64,000 nucleotides of DNA, from positions 186,001-250,000 of the forward strand of contig NZ_JACCCO010000002.1 in assembly GCF_013409935.1 (NCBI RefSeq). Direction: 5' to 3'. A program made the translations under genes and the position numbers. Numbering within the stretch: position 1 is the first letter of the stretch; the number at the start of each line of letters is the position of its first letter. The stretch is from Streptosporangium sandarakinum. GTDB lineage: Bacteria; Actinomycetota; Actinomycetes; Streptosporangiales; Streptosporangiaceae. Below, in pieces: positions 39,603 through 48,243 of the stretch. Below the pieces are notes generated by a model. The model was not told the origin of the DNA and did not search any database. It saw only the letters and a program-made list of their open reading frames with translations.

Positions 39603-40865
39603 TCAGGCCGTCTCCCCCGCCCGGATCTCCTCCGCACGGGCCGCCTCCGCCGCACGGGCCGCCTCCTCCGCCGCGGCGACCGAGGCGGTCGTGACGGAGC
39701 GGGAGACCACGGCGACGGCGACGACGCACAGCACCGCCGCGGCGCAGAACACCGCGGGCAGCCCCGCCCGGTCGGCGAGGAACCCGCCCGCCGCGGCGCC
39801 CAGCGGGGTGGCCCCCATCCCGATCAGGCGGGCGGTGGCGTTGATGCGGCCGAGCATCGCCCCGGGGACGATCCGCTGCCGCAGCGAGACGATGACGACG
39901 TTGGAGACGGCGTTGGTCGCCCCGAGCAGGACCGCGGTGACGGCGATACCGGGCACGGTGGGCAGCAGGACCGGCACGAACAGCAGGAGCCCGTTGACCA
40001 GGTCGGCGACGATCAGCGTCCTGACCTGGCCGGCCCGGCGCGTCAGCCGGTCGGCGACCAGCGAGCCCGCCACCGCGCCCGCCGCCAGCGCCGCGGTGAG
40101 CACGCCGTACCCGGCGGAGGTCAGTCCCACCCGGGACTCCTCGCCGACCACCCACAGCACGAACACCGCGAAGTAGGCGGCGTTGGCGAAGTTGAGCACG
40201 CCCGAGAAGAGGGCCAGGCTCCGCAGCACCCGGTGACCCCATAGGTAGCGCAGACCCTCGGCGATGTCGGCGCGCAGCGGCCGGGTGGAGGGGGTCTCGA
40301 CGCGGAACCGCCCGCGCATGCCGAGCAGCGTCAGGGCCGCCGCCGCGTACAGCAGGGCGGGCGTCCCGAGGGTGGCCGTCGCGCCGATCCCGACCAGGAC
40401 CCCGGCGACCGGAGCGCCGAGGAAGTTGTTGCCGACGGTCTGCACCGCGACGAGCCGGCCGTTGGCCTCGCCCAGCCGCTCGCGCGGCACGACCATCGGC
40501 AGCACCGACTGCGCGGAGGTGTCGGCGAGGACCTCCGCGACGCCGGTCAGCAGCGCCCCGGCCAGCAGCACCGGCAGGCTCAGCAGCCCCAGCCAGGCGG
40601 TCAGCGCCACCCCGGCCAGCGCGGCCGCCCGCAGCGTGTTGGCGGCGACCATGATCCGGCGGCGGTCGTGCCGGTCGGCCAGGGCGCCCGCGTGCAACGC
40701 GAGCAGCAGCCACGGCAACGTGGCCGCCGCGCTGACCAGGGAGACCAGGACCGGCGAGCGGGTCAGCGTCACCGCGACCAGCGAGACGCCGACGACGGTG
40801 ATCCCGTCGGCGACGTTCGACAGGCCGGAGGCGGCCACCAGCCGGCGGAAGGGTCGTCCGGTCAT
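39603..40865 (-). CDS. MFS transporter (EntS/DHA3 type)
   Basis: A 420-residue 12-helix major-facilitator exporter. The loop 2-3 signature is GALADRHDRRRIMVAANTLR, with the DTSAQSVLPMVVPRERLGEANGRL segment characteristic of the DHA3/enterobactin exporter-like group and VADRLTRRAGQVR in the C-terminal half. Likely a drug or siderophore exporter. The C terminus is Ala/Glu-rich. ATG 40865. It is divergent from an ArsR-family regulator across a 64-base gap with two palindromes, so that regulator probably controls it. Confidence 0.87.
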   Translation of the reverse strand: MTGRPFRRLVAASGLSNVADGITVVGVSLVAVTLTRSPVLVSLVSAAATLPWLLLALHAGALADRHDRRRIMVAANTLRAAALAGVALTAWLGLLSLPVLLAGALLTGVAEVLADTSAQSVLPMVVPRERLGEANGRLVAVQTVGNNFLGAPVAGVLVGIGATATLGTPALLYAAAALTLLGMRGRFRVETPSTRPLRADIAEGLRYLWGHRVLRSLALFSGVLNFANAAYFAVFVLWVVGEESRVGLTSAGYGVLTAALAAGAVAGSLVADRLTRRAGQVRTLIVADLVNGLLLFVPVLLPTVPGIAVTAVLLGATNAVSNVVIVSLRQRIVPGAMLGRINATARLIGMGATPLGAAAGGFLADRAGLPAVFCAAAVLCVVAVAVVSRSVTTASVAAAEEAARAAEAARAEEIRAGETA

Positions 40866-40893
40866 GTGCGCTCCCGGTATCGTGGAAAGAGAA

Positions 40894-40917
40894 GTTTGCA
40901 AACGATTCTTTGCAAAG
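40894..40917. promoter_or_regulatory. Pair of palindromes between MFS and ArsR genes
   Basis: GTTTGCAAAC (40894-40903) and CTTTGCAAAG (40908-40917), both perfect 10-base palindromes sharing TTTGCAAA, start to start 14 bases apart. They lie in the divergent promoter gap, 29 bases before the MFS start and 13 bases before the ArsR start. Almost certainly the operator of the ArsR-family repressor; its identity with that protein is inferred from position. Confidence 0.75.
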
Positions 40918-40929
40918 ATATGGCTGCAC

Positions 40930-41580
40930 ATGACGGATGACAAGACCCGTTCCATCGACGCCGCCGCGCTCAAGGGGCTGGCGCACCCCTCCCGGCTGCG
41001 CCTGCTGGAACTGCTGGAGCGGCACGGCGAGGCGACCGCGACCCAGCTGGCCGCCCTGACCGGGGAGAACACCGGCGCGACGAGTTACCACCTGCGACAG
41101 CTCGAACGGTACGGCTTCATCGAGGACGTCCCGGGACGCGGCAGGGGCAAGGAACGCTGGTGGCGCGCGGGCAGCTTCTCCATGGACGGCGACCGCTTCC
41201 GGCGCGACCCCGACACGGCCCAGGCCGCCGAGATGGTGCTCGCCCAGGTGGTCCGCCAGCGCGGGGCCGAGCTCACCCGCTGGCTGGAGGAGTCACGGAC
41301 CACGCCCCGGGCGTGGATCGAGGCCAGTGTCACCTCCAGCAGCGGCATGCGCCTCACCCGCCAGGAACTCGCCGACCTGGTCGGTGAGGTCTCCGCCGTC
41401 CTGGACATCTACCGGAAGCGGGCCCGGGACCGCCCCGGTGACACGCCGGACACCGCCCAGGTCGTCGTCCACTTCGACGCTCTGCCCTTCGGCGTCGGCG
41501 AGGCGGATCCCGACGGGGCGGACGCCGGCCGGACGGGCTCCGGCGGGCCGGACTCCGGGGAGGCTGATCAGCCGGGATGA
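40930..41580 (+). CDS. ArsR-family regulator with C-terminal extension
   Basis: A 216-residue regulator. An N-terminal winged helix (LKGLAHPSRLRLLELLERHG, ATATQLAALTGENTGATSYHLRQLERYGFI, RGRGKERWWRAGSFSMDGD) is followed by a helical extension (VLAQVVRQRGAELTRWLEES) common in ArsR proteins that pair with MFS exporters, and a disordered Gly/Asp tail. ATG 40930. It is divergent from the MFS exporter with palindromes between them, so it likely represses both. Its end overlaps the convergent AraC gene by 13 bases. Confidence 0.87.
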   Translation: MTDDKTRSIDAAALKGLAHPSRLRLLELLERHGEATATQLAALTGENTGATSYHLRQLERYGFIEDVPGRGRGKERWWRAGSFSMDGDRFRRDPDTAQAAEMVLAQVVRQRGAELTRWLEESRTTPRAWIEASVTSSSGMRLTRQELADLVGEVSAVLDIYRKRARDRPGDTPDTAQVVVHFDALPFGVGEADPDGADAGRTGSGGPDSGEADQPG

Positions 41581-42404
41581 GCCCCCGGCCACGCGATGTC
41601 GTCGACCGCCAGGAACGGCTCGCCGGCCACGGCCGCCGGGGTCGCCCCGGTGAACGCCATGACGTCCCGATGCAGGTGGGACTGGTCGGCGTAGCCGGCC
41701 TCCGCCGCGACCCCGGCCGTGCCCTCACCCGCGACCAGGCGGTGGGCGGCGTGGTCGAAGCGGACCAGCTTGGCGGCGCGCTTGGGCGACAGGCCGATCT
41801 GCGACCGGAACCGGGACCACAGGCGCTTGCGGCTCCATCCGGTCTCGGCCGCCAGCCCGTCGATCCGGACCATCCCGCGACCGGCGACGATCCGCTCCCA
41901 GGCCCAGGCCACCTCCGGGTCCACGGACGCCTCCGCCGCATGCCGCCGGGCGAGCAGCGCGTCCGTCAGCGCGAAGCGGTCCTCCCACGAGGAGACCTCG
42001 CCCAGCCGTTCAAGGATCCGCGCCGCCTCCCGTCCCCACAGGTCGTCGAGGGCCGCCACGGCGCCGCCCAGGTCCGCGGGAGAGACGCCCAGGACCGCGC
42101 GGGCGACCACCGGGGACAGGCGCACCTGCACGCACTCGACGTTCTCACCCCGCGCCCGGACCGCGCCGCCCGACCCGAAGCCGGGCCCGGCGGCCATGCT
42201 TCCCCGCTGCCGCCCGGCGGCGTGGTCCAGGACGGGTGAGCCGGAGCCGAACTCCAGAAGCAGCGTCACGGCCGGGTGCGGGACCATCCGGAGCGTGTCC
42301 AGCTCACGGACGCGGAACCCCGCCATGGTGACGCCGGCCACCCGGCTGGGCCGCCGCGGGCACGCGATGTCCCACGTGACCGCGCCGTGCATGAACCTCC
42401 GCAC
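41568..42404 (-). CDS. AraC-family transcriptional regulator
   Basis: A 278-residue AraC/XylS regulator. Residues 1-160 form an AraC-type sensing domain without a recognised ligand signature (FRVRELDTLRMVPHPAVTLL, then a Gly-rich loop). The C-terminal two helix-turn-helix units are at about 165-265 (VRIDGLAAETGWSRKRLWSR, FRSQIGLSPKRAAKLVRFDH, VAAEAGYADQSHLHRDVMAF). ATG 42404. It is divergent from a broken alpha/beta hydrolase fragment, which may have been its former target. Its end overlaps the ArsR gene tail-to-tail. Confidence 0.88.
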   Translation of the reverse strand: MRRFMHGAVTWDIACPRRPSRVAGVTMAGFRVRELDTLRMVPHPAVTLLLEFGSGSPVLDHAAGRQRGSMAAGPGFGSGGAVRARGENVECVQVRLSPVVARAVLGVSPADLGGAVAALDDLWGREAARILERLGEVSSWEDRFALTDALLARRHAAEASVDPEVAWAWERIVAGRGMVRIDGLAAETGWSRKRLWSRFRSQIGLSPKRAAKLVRFDHAAHRLVAGEGTAGVAAEAGYADQSHLHRDVMAFTGATPAAVAGEPFLAVDDIAWPGAHPG

Positions 42405-42442
42405 GGCGCCATGCTACGCGGGCCCGGCCGAGGGAGGAGCGG

Positions 42443-42651
42443 AGGGAACACTCGGCAAGCCGCTACTGGTGATCTTCGGCGAGGACGACCGCAGGTGGCG
42501 ATCCTCGTCCGCCGCCGACTACCTGACGGTTCCGGGCGCGGAGGTCGAGGTGCTGCCCGGCCTCGGGCACTCCCCCGTCCTGGAGGATCCGCCGCGGACC
42601 GCCGCCCCCTTCCTGGCCTTCGCCGCGGCCCATGCCGTGCGGACCGGATGA
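42443..42651 (+). pseudogene. C-terminal remnant of an alpha/beta hydrolase
   Basis: The frame encodes GKPLLVIFGEDDRRWRSSSA, ADYLTVPGAEVEVLPGLGHS, then PVLEDPPRTAAPFLAFAAAH. This is the acid-to-His end of an alpha/beta hydrolase: Asp in FGEDD and catalytic His in GLGHSP. The nucleophile half is absent; the region to the left is the AraC gene. The only in-frame ATG (42391) lies in the antiparallel AraC start region. I read this as a 5'-truncated gene. Confidence 0.7.
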
Positions 42652-42662
42652 GGTAGGGGTGG

Positions 42663-42688
42663 CCGGTGCGCCGAAGCCGGCGCACCGG
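42663..42688. terminator. Hairpin after the hydrolase remnant
   Basis: 11-bp stem CCGGTGCGCCG with CGGCGCACCGG and an AAGC loop. It lies between the remnant and thyX, where both transcripts converge. A 22-base direct repeat follows immediately. Confidence 0.6.
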
Positions 42689-42725
42689 TCACGAGAGCAC
42701 GCCGCACCGGCCACGGGAGCACGCC
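42682..42725. repeat. Tandem 22-base repeat
   Basis: Two consecutive units of 22 bases (42682-42703, 42704-42725) sharing GCACCGG and GAGCACGCC, differing at two positions. Located between the hairpin and the thyX stop. Confidence 0.7.
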
Positions 42726-42774
42726 GCCGGAGACGGCGCCTTCCGGCGGGCCGTGCGCCGCCGTGAGACGCCGG

Positions 42775-43500
42775 TCAGGGGGCGACGCGGCCGTTGGCGA
42801 CGAACGCGGCGTGGGTGAGGGGCATCAGCCCCGCCCAGACGGCCTCCATCTTCTCGGCCACCATCTCGATCTCCCGCTGCGGGAACGAGGGCACCTTGGC
42901 CTGCTCGCTCTTGGTGCGCAGCGACAGGAAGTGCATCAGGGACCGGGCGTTGCAGGTGGCGTACATCGAGGAGAACAGGCCCACCGGCAGCACGGCCCTG
43001 GCCACCTCGCGGGCGACGCCGGCCTCCAGCATCTCCTGGTAGGCGGCGTAGGACTGCCGGTAGGAGTCCTCCATCGCCTCGGTCACCAGCTTGTGCTGCT
43101 CGTCGGTCCCCTCGACGAACACGTACTTGCCCGGCCGCCCCTCCTGGACGAGCCTGCGCTCCCGGCCCGGAACGTAGAAATCGGGCTGGAGCTCCCTGTA
43201 TCTCCCGCTTTCCTCGTTGTACGACCATCCCACTCTGTGGCGGTGGAACTCCCGGAAGACGAAGATGGGCGCCCTGATGAAGAAGGTCATGGAGTTGTGC
43301 TCGAACGGGCTCCCGTGCCTGTCGCGCATGAGGTAGTTGATCAGTCCCCTGGACCGCTCCGGGTCCTTGTTGATCTCCTCCAGGGACTGCTCCCCCGCGG
43401 TCGACACCCGCGCGGCCCAGAGCACGTCGGTGTCCGAGGCGCTGTGCCTGACCAGCTCGACGGTGACGTCGTCGAGGAAACGCGGCTGACTGTCGTCCAT
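42775..43500 (-). CDS. thyX: Flavin-dependent thymidylate synthase ThyX
   Basis: A 241-residue ThyX, which makes dTMP from dUMP with FAD, NADPH and methylene-tetrahydrofolate. The diagnostic motif RHRVGWSYNEESGRY matches RHRxxSxNExSxRY, and FLSLRTKSEQAK is the substrate-loop region. Length and sequence are typical of actinobacteria. ATG 43500 starts MDDSQPRFLDDVTVELVRH. Monocistronic; the neighbouring trpEG ends 211 bases upstream. Confidence 0.96.
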   Translation of the reverse strand: MDDSQPRFLDDVTVELVRHSASDTDVLWAARVSTAGEQSLEEINKDPERSRGLINYLMRDRHGSPFEHNSMTFFIRAPIFVFREFHRHRVGWSYNEESGRYRELQPDFYVPGRERRLVQEGRPGKYVFVEGTDEQHKLVTEAMEDSYRQSYAAYQEMLEAGVAREVARAVLPVGLFSSMYATCNARSLMHFLSLRTKSEQAKVPSFPQREIEMVAEKMEAVWAGLMPLTHAAFVANGRVAP

Positions 43501-43666
43501 GGGCGGTAGACCTTCCGGTGGCGGTTCGCGGGCACAGGCAAGCCTAGCGCCGTCCGCCGGAGCCGCCCGGAGGGGACGGGCCGGTGCGCCGCGACCGGAA
43601 CCGGGCACGTCACGGGCTCGGGGGAACCATCGGGCACGGGCCGGGCGCGGCGGAGGAACCAGGGGT

Positions 43667-43704
43667 CCCGGCGGGCGCGGGCCGTACCGCCCGCGCCCGC
43701 CGGG
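43667..43704 (-). terminator. Terminator downstream of trpEG
   Basis: 16-bp GC stem (43667-43682 with 43689-43704) and a CGTACC loop, 8 bases beyond the trpEG stop on the minus strand. Confidence 0.75.
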
Positions 43705-43711
43705 GCGCCGG

Positions 43712-45868
43712 CTACCGGGTCCGCTGCGCGCCGGCCGCGTCGGCGCGGCAGAGCCTCAGCACGTTGGAGATGATGCGGGCCCCCGCGCCACCCTCGGCGG
43801 TGAGGATCGACTCGGGGTGGAACTGCACGGCGAAGCGCCGCCGTTCGGTGTCCTCGATCGCCATCACCGCGCCGTCGGGGGTGAGGGCGGTGGCGGTGAA
43901 GCCCACCAGGCCGGGCTGCTTGGCGTGCAGCGAGTGGTAGCGGGCGGCGACGAACTCCTCGGGCAGGCCGTCGAGGAGGGCGCTGTCGCCGGTCCTCCTG
44001 ACCTGGCCGCGCTTGCCGTGCTCGGGGTTGGCCAGCAGCTCCAGCGTGCCGCCGGCCTGCTCGACCATCCCCTGCAGGCCGAGGCAGACGCCGAACACCG
44101 GCAGGTCGCGCTCGTAGAGGGCGTCGATGAGCGACGACAGGCCGAAGTCGACGGGCCAGCCCGGGCCGGGCGAGAGCACCACGAGGGACGGCGCGATCTC
44201 GTCGATCATGGCGGCCGGGAAGCCGTGGCGCAGCGTGACGACCTCGGCGCCCTGCTGGCGGAAGTAGTCGGCGAGGGTGTTGACGAAGGAGTCCTCGTGG
44301 TCCACGAGCAGCACCTTCAGGCCCTCCCCCGTCCTGGGGGTCTCGGGGGCCGGCGCCTGCTCACGCTCCTCGCCGACCGCGGCCAGGGCTTCGAGCAGCG
44401 CGCTGGCCTTGAGCTCGGTCTCGCGCTCCTCGGCCTCGGGGTCGGAGTCGAACAGCAGGGTGGCGCCCGCCCGGACGGCGGCGACGCCGCCGCGGATCTG
44501 CGCGGTGCGCAGGGTCAGGCCGGTGTTCATCGAGCCGTCGAAGCCGATGTAGCCGACGGCTCCGCCGTACCAGCGGCGGGTGGTCTCCTCGTGGTCCTCG
44601 ATGAACTGCATCGCCCAGGTCTTGGGGGCGCCGGTGACGGTGACGGCCCACATGTGGGTGAGGAAGGCGTCCAGGGCGTCGAACTCCGGGCGCAGGCGGC
44701 CCTCGATGTGGTCGACGGTGTGGATCACGCGGGAGTACATCTCGATCTGGCGCCGCCCGATGACCTGGACGCTGCCCGGCACGCAGATGCGGGACTTGTC
44801 GTTGCGGTCGACGTCGGTGCACATGGTCAGCTCCGACTCCTCCTTGACGCTGCTCAGGAGGGTGCGGATGGCCTCGGCGTCCTCGATGGGGTTGCCGCCG
44901 CGGGCGATGGTGCCGGAGATGGGGCACGTCTCGACGCGGTCGCCGTTGACGCGGACGTACATCTCCGGGGAGGCGCCGACCAGGTGCTCGCCGTCGCCGA
45001 GGTTGAACAGGAACTCGTACGGTGCCGGGTTGCGCCTGCGCAGGGTGCGGTAGAAGCCGGCCGGGTCGGTGCACACCCCGTGGAAGACCTGGCCGGGGAC
45101 GACCTCGAACAGGTCACCGCGGACGAACTTCTCCTTGGCCGCGGCGACGACCTCGGCGTAGGCGCCCTTGGCGGGGGCGGCGGGGACCTCGGCGGGGGCG
45201 GGAGGCAGCGGGACGCTCTCGCCCTCGCGGGCCAGGCCGCGGGTGGAGACGCCGTCCACGGTGAACTCGTAGAGGTACTCCCTGCTGGTCTCCCGCTTGC
45301 GGTCGACCACCATGATCCGGTCGGGCAGGTGCAGCACGAGGTCGCGCTGGTCGTCGGCCCGGGTGAGGACCTGCCGGATCGGCTCGAACTGGAAGGCCAG
45401 GTCGTAGCCGAAGGAGCCGTACAGGCCCAGGTGCTCGTCCTCGCCGCTGAAGGCGGCGATGATCTCGCGGATCGCGGTGAAGACGGTGGGCCGGCGGCTG
45501 CGCATCTCCTCGGGGAGGATGTCCTCGGACTCTGCGACGTGGACCTCGACGTGGTCGGCGGTCGGCTCGCCGGTGGGCTTGCCGGCGGCCAGCATGCACG
45601 AGGCGACGGCGGGCAGCACGACCCGGCCGCGGTCGTTCAGGGCGCGGGCCGAGATCCTGCGCCCGCGGGCGACGATCTCCAGGCAGGGGTCCGCGTAGGC
45701 CAGGTGCCACCGGCTGTAGCGGCCGGGATACTCCATCCCCGAGGAGAGCACGCCGCCGCGGCGCTCGCCGAGAGCGGTGACGACGTCCTCCAGCATGCTC
45801 TCCGGCACATCGGACGTCGTGACTTCGACGCCGATGCCGCCGGCAGTGGTATATCCGCTGGTCTCCAC
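43712..45868 (-). CDS. trpEG: Anthranilate synthase, fused TrpE-TrpG
   Basis: A 718-residue fused enzyme that makes anthranilate from chorismate and glutamine. The N-terminal chorismate-binding half (about 1-500) has FEVVPGQVFHG, CPISGTIARGGNPIEDAEAI and MWAVTVTGAPKTWAMQFIED. The C-terminal amidotransferase half starts LKVLLVDHEDSFVNTLADYF and has the catalytic Cys in VFGVCLGLQGM and FAVQFHPES. GTG 45868. An attenuator with a Trp-Trp leader peptide precedes it, so it is controlled by charged tRNA-Trp. No other trp gene is nearby, as often for this fused form in actinomycetes. A strong terminator follows. Confidence 0.96.
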   Translation of the reverse strand: METSGYTTAGGIGVEVTTSDVPESMLEDVVTALGERRGGVLSSGMEYPGRYSRWHLAYADPCLEIVARGRRISARALNDRGRVVLPAVASCMLAAGKPTGEPTADHVEVHVAESEDILPEEMRSRRPTVFTAIREIIAAFSGEDEHLGLYGSFGYDLAFQFEPIRQVLTRADDQRDLVLHLPDRIMVVDRKRETSREYLYEFTVDGVSTRGLAREGESVPLPPAPAEVPAAPAKGAYAEVVAAAKEKFVRGDLFEVVPGQVFHGVCTDPAGFYRTLRRRNPAPYEFLFNLGDGEHLVGASPEMYVRVNGDRVETCPISGTIARGGNPIEDAEAIRTLLSSVKEESELTMCTDVDRNDKSRICVPGSVQVIGRRQIEMYSRVIHTVDHIEGRLRPEFDALDAFLTHMWAVTVTGAPKTWAMQFIEDHEETTRRWYGGAVGYIGFDGSMNTGLTLRTAQIRGGVAAVRAGATLLFDSDPEAEERETELKASALLEALAAVGEEREQAPAPETPRTGEGLKVLLVDHEDSFVNTLADYFRQQGAEVVTLRHGFPAAMIDEIAPSLVVLSPGPGWPVDFGLSSLIDALYERDLPVFGVCLGLQGMVEQAGGTLELLANPEHGKRGQVRRTGDSALLDGLPEEFVAARYHSLHAKQPGLVGFTATALTPDGAVMAIEDTERRRFAVQFHPESILTAEGGAGARIISNVLRLCRADAAGAQRTR

Positions 45869-45914
45869 TTGCAGCCTCGTCCCTTTTGGTCGCTCGATGC
45901 CCGGAAGGAGGCGG

Positions 45915-45944
45915 AAACAGAAAAGGCCGCCTTCCCGGGCGGCC
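45915..45944 (-). terminator. Trp attenuator (rho-independent terminator)
   Basis: Minus-strand GGCGGCC-CGGGAA-GGCCGCC followed by TTTTCTGTTT, a classic intrinsic terminator, between the Trp leader peptide stop and the trpEG start. It should stop transcription when the leader is translated smoothly, and be prevented when ribosomes stall at the Trp codons. I did not map the competing antiterminator hairpin. Confidence 0.9.
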
Positions 45945-45979
45945 GTCTGTCCACTTCGCGAATGCGAAACACGCGCCGC

Positions 45980-46021
45980 CTAGCAGCGGCGCCACCACTG
46001 GAGGGTGTCGAGGTCTCGCAT
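45980..46021 (-). CDS. trpL: Trp leader peptide TrpL
   Basis: A 13-residue leader peptide, MRDLDTLQWWRRC, with two adjacent Trp codons (residues 9-10), 111 bases before trpEG and directly upstream of an intrinsic terminator (45915-45944). This is the standard architecture of ribosome-mediated attenuation. ATG 46021 lies about 7 bases after a TACCCT -10-like box, so the leader message may be leaderless. No ribosome-binding site is evident. Confidence 0.9.
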   Translation of the reverse strand: MRDLDTLQWWRRC

Positions 46022-46027
46022 GTCGCA

Positions 46028-46057
46028 AGGGTACCGGCGGAAACCGTGATCATGCAA
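46028..46057 (-). promoter_or_regulatory. Putative promoter of the trpL-trpEG unit
   Basis: Minus-strand TTGCAT (46057-46052) and TACCCT (46033-46028) with an 18-base spacer. The predicted transcript start falls at or next to the trpL ATG. Moderate match to the sigma-70 consensus. Confidence 0.5.
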
Positions 46058-46212
46058 CGTGCCCGCACCGGGCCGGGCCGCACGGTGAGCGGGTCGTACG
46101 GCGGGGACTGCGGCCCGGTGCCCGGATCCGGAGGCTCACGGCGGAGACCGTACGGCGGCGCGGCGCTCGGGGGCGGGGCCGGGCCGTACGGCGGGCGGGT
46201 TAGGGTCGGCGG

Positions 46213-47187
46213 GTGCGTGCGGCCAGGCTGATGTCGTTGCTGTTGCTGCTCCAGGCGCGCGGCGGGATGACCGCCGCGGAGCTCGCCCGTGAGCTGGAGG
46301 TCTCCGAGCGGACCGTCCACCGCGACGTGCTCGCCCTGGCCGAGGCCGGGGTGCCGGTCTACGCCGACCGCGGCCGGGGCGGCGGCTACCGCCTGCTGGA
46401 GGGCTACCGCACCCGCCTGACGGGCCTGGACCGGGCCGAGGCGGAGGCGCTGTTCCTGTCCGGGGTGCCACGGGCGCTGCGGGAGATGGGGCTCGGCGAG
46501 GTGGCGGCCTCGGCGCGGCTGAAGGCGGCGGCGGCGTTGTCGCCCGGCGCGCGCGACGCCCCCGCGAGCGCCGCGCAGCGCTTCCACCTCGACGCCCCCG
46601 GCTGGTTCGCCGGGGGCGGGCCTCCTCCGGAGGCGCTGGCCCCGCTGGCCAGGGCTGTGTGGGGCGACCACCCCGTCACCGGCCTCTACCGGGGCGGGCC
46701 CCGGACGCTGGAACCGTACGGGCTGGTGCTCAAGGCCGGGGTCTGGTACCTGGCGACGCGGTCGGCGATCTACCGGGTGGACCGCTTCTCGGGGGTCGAG
46801 GCGCACACCGACCGGCGCTTCGAGCGCGACCGCGGCTTCGACCTGGCGGCGTTCTGGGAGGAGCGGGCCGCCGAGTTCGCCCGTTCGCTGCTGCGGACGC
46901 GGGTCACCGTACGGCTCAGCCCCGTCGGCCACCGCCGGTTGCGGGTCTTCGCCGACCCGGCGGCCCTGGACGAGGCGCTGGCGTCGGCCACCGGGCCCGA
47001 CGGGCAGGGCCGGGTCACGGTGTCGCTGCCCGTCGAGTCGCTGGAGGTCGCCTACGGCCAGCTCCTGGGGTTGGGGCCCGAGGTGGAGGTCCTCGATCCG
47101 CCGGAGCTGCGCGCGCTCCTGGCCGGGGCGGCCGCGCGGATGAACGCCCTGTACGGCGGGCCCGGGGACGAGGACGCGCCGGGCTGA
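46213..47187 (+). CDS. WYL-domain DeoR-like transcriptional regulator
   Basis: A 324-residue regulator. The N-terminal HTH_11 is MSLLLLLQARGGMTAAELAR, ELEVSERTVHRDVLALAEAG with the wing DRGRGGGYRLLEGY. The central WYL domain contains LEPYGLVLKAGVWYLATRSA (the W-Y-L motif as VWYLATR) and RVDRFSGVEAHTDRRFER, followed by a WCX-type domain. WYL domains sense small ligands or nucleic acid. GTG 46213. The convergent SDR gene ends 21 bases downstream; WYL-SDR neighbours are frequent in actinomycetes, but here they are not co-oriented. Confidence 0.9.
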   Translation: MRAARLMSLLLLLQARGGMTAAELARELEVSERTVHRDVLALAEAGVPVYADRGRGGGYRLLEGYRTRLTGLDRAEAEALFLSGVPRALREMGLGEVAASARLKAAAALSPGARDAPASAAQRFHLDAPGWFAGGGPPPEALAPLARAVWGDHPVTGLYRGGPRTLEPYGLVLKAGVWYLATRSAIYRVDRFSGVEAHTDRRFERDRGFDLAAFWEERAAEFARSLLRTRVTVRLSPVGHRRLRVFADPAALDEALASATGPDGQGRVTVSLPVESLEVAYGQLLGLGPEVEVLDPPELRALLAGAAARMNALYGGPGDEDAPG

Positions 47188-47208
47188 GGACGGACCGGAT
47201 GGGGCCGG

Positions 47209-48123
47209 TCAGCGGTAGCCGGTGGTGTCGGCCGGCTTGCCCTTGCTCTGCACCTCCTCCATGTAGCGCCAGGCGTCGGGCACGCTGCCGTCGACGTCGG
47301 TGACCCCGTACGCGCGGGCGAGCCGGACGCTGGAGACGGTCTGCCCCGACCAGCGGGCGCGGTCGTCGGCGGCGGCCAGCGCGGCGACGGCCCGGCCCGC
47401 GAAGGCCGGTGACTCGGAGATCGCGAAGTGCGGCTCCCGGGCGGTGGCGTCGCGCCAGTCGGCCTCGGTGACGCCGTAGTGCTCCAGCATCGCCTCCGAG
47501 CGGATCCAGCCGGGCGTCAGCGTGACGGCGGCGCAGCCGTGCGGGCGCAGCTCGTGGTCCATGGAGAACGCCAGGCGGTTCAGCGAGGTCTTGGCCAGGT
47601 CGTAGAAGACGGAGAGGCGGTAGTTGGCGGCGTTGTACTCGGCGGTGCCGTCGGTCACCTCGACGAGCAGGCCGCCGGGGTTCCTGATCATCAGGGGCAG
47701 GAGGTGGTGGCTGGTGATGAGGTGGGTGTCGATCGCCAGGCGCATCAGGCGCAGCCCGTCGTCCAGCGGGTGCTCCCAGACCGGGACGTCCCATTTGGCG
47801 AACATGTCGCCGCCCCAGATGTCGTTGACGAGGATGTCGAGACGGCCGTGCTCGCGGTCGATCCGCTCGGCCAGCGCGCGCACCTGGTCGCTCTCCAGGT
47901 GGTCGACCCGCTGGGCGACGCCCCGGCCGCCGGCGCGGGTCACCAGCTCGGCGGTCTCCTCGATGGTCTCGGGGCGGTTCATCTCCGAACGCGCCCCGCG
48001 GGTGGTCCGGCCGGTGCAGTAGACCGTGGCGCCCGCCTCGCCCAGCGCCACCGCGATGGCCCGGCCGGTCCCCCTCGTCGCCCCGGCGACCAGGGCGACC
48101 TTTTCCTTCAGCGTGTTGTGCAT
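47209..48123 (-). CDS. Short-chain dehydrogenase/reductase
   Basis: A 304-residue SDR oxidoreductase. The Rossmann motif VALVAGATRGTGRAIAVALG (TGxxxGxG variant) and ILVNDIWGGDMFAKW are seen; the catalytic region is YNAANYRLSVFYDLAKTSLN, where the SDR Tyr-x3-Lys motif appears as Y-DLA-K. The substrate is unknown. I chose ATG 48123 (MHNTLKEKVALVAG); ATG 48153 is in frame but has no better ribosome-binding site. It converges on the WYL gene. Confidence 0.87.
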   Translation of the reverse strand: MHNTLKEKVALVAGATRGTGRAIAVALGEAGATVYCTGRTTRGARSEMNRPETIEETAELVTRAGGRGVAQRVDHLESDQVRALAERIDREHGRLDILVNDIWGGDMFAKWDVPVWEHPLDDGLRLMRLAIDTHLITSHHLLPLMIRNPGGLLVEVTDGTAEYNAANYRLSVFYDLAKTSLNRLAFSMDHELRPHGCAAVTLTPGWIRSEAMLEHYGVTEADWRDATAREPHFAISESPAFAGRAVAALAAADDRARWSGQTVSSVRLARAYGVTDVDGSVPDAWRYMEEVQSKGKPADTTGYR

Positions 48124-48243
48124 GGCGACGATGCTGCCGCCGAAAGAGGACATCTCATGTCATGTTTTCCCGGCGATCCTCCGATGCCGGGCGGCGGCCG
48201 TCACGGCCGGGCCGCACCGTCGCGGCCAGGCCGTTCGGCCGGG

